Shown here piece by piece: positions 63,955-64,000 of a stretch of DNA of 64,000 nt; the first letter of the stretch is position 1; the number at the start of each line of letters is the position of its first letter. The stretch is taken from NCBI RefSeq assembly GCF_000970205.1, contig NZ_CP009512.1:868001-932000 (forward strand). Direction: 5' to 3'. The notes beneath the pieces were generated by a model. That model saw only the letters and a list, made by a program, of their open reading frames with translations, was not told where the DNA came from and did not search any database. The DNA comes from Methanosarcina mazei S-6 (GTDB lineage: Archaea > Halobacteriota > Methanosarcinia > Methanosarcinales > Methanosarcinaceae). The translations under genes and the position numbers were made by a program.

Positions 63955-64000
63955 GATTCCGGTTAAATTACCGGTCATTTATTTTTAGCGTTTATTGTTT

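Overview
The window reads as chromosomal DNA of a methanogenic archaeon, most probably a Methanosarcina. The basis is a set of familiar protein families (paired DUF1638 proteins, a PGF-pre-PGF surface protein, TnpB-type insertion elements, a permease carrying two universal-stress domains), long AT-rich intergenic regions full of short tandem repeats, archaeal TATA-type promoter sequences, and frequent GTG/TTG starts behind Shine-Dalgarno sites. I recognised no rRNA or tRNA gene. Family names come from motif recognition, not database searches.

Layout. 1-7.6 kb: two DUF1638 paralogues, an MJ1255-type glycosyltransferase, a PHP phosphoesterase, a HAD hydrolase and a frameshifted tnpB. 8.4-18.2 kb: a phosphate-stress region with pstS, a collapsed pstC/pstB remnant, phoU, an AbrB-PhoU regulator, an ArsC/LMW-phosphatase protein, PsiE, a secreted alkaline phosphatase, a metallophosphoesterase and an ABC ATPase. 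Truncated copies of that ATPase lie at 2.0 and 18.4 kb. 19-21.3 kb: a small membrane protein, a GNAT acetyltransferase and an AlkD-like protein.

21.9-38.2 kb: a complete type I-D CRISPR-Cas locus (csa3 divergent from cas6-cas10d-csc2-csc1-cas3'-cas4-cas1-cas2), followed by a leader and a 61-repeat, 60-spacer array. An IS630-family element sits inside cas3'. Removing the element plus one copy of its TA target duplication restores an intact 687-codon helicase. 38.2-45.6 kb is an accessory patchwork. It holds a transposase-less 976-bp element at the array's distal end, a small inverted-repeat element, and eight same-orientation copies of a second CRISPR repeat. These copies are scattered among a Doc module, a RelE-type module, an hsdS remnant, a TspO-like protein and an RNase II/R-like exonuclease that carries two C-terminal dsRNA-binding domains instead of the usual RNA-binding modules.

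45.8-64 kb is mostly chromosomal: a proline-rich PGF-pre-PGF surface protein that appears to use a CTG start, a membrane-anchored phosphoesterase, a cupin, a secreted beta-helix protein, an acyltransferase, a nucleotidyltransferase, an APC permease-UspA fusion with a 59-residue ORF directly upstream, an alpha/beta hydrolase, a transglutaminase-like lipoprotein, and pairs of tandem or dispersed paralogues of unknown function.

The strongest second-look items are the reversible-looking IS lesion in the type I-D helicase, the dispersed second CRISPR array with genes embedded in it, the RNB-dsRBD fusion, two orphan omega-RNA-like hairpin segments with oppositely oriented loops, the in-frame collapse of the Pst transporter genes, and a hairpin that could mask the ribosome-binding site of the alkaline phosphatase.
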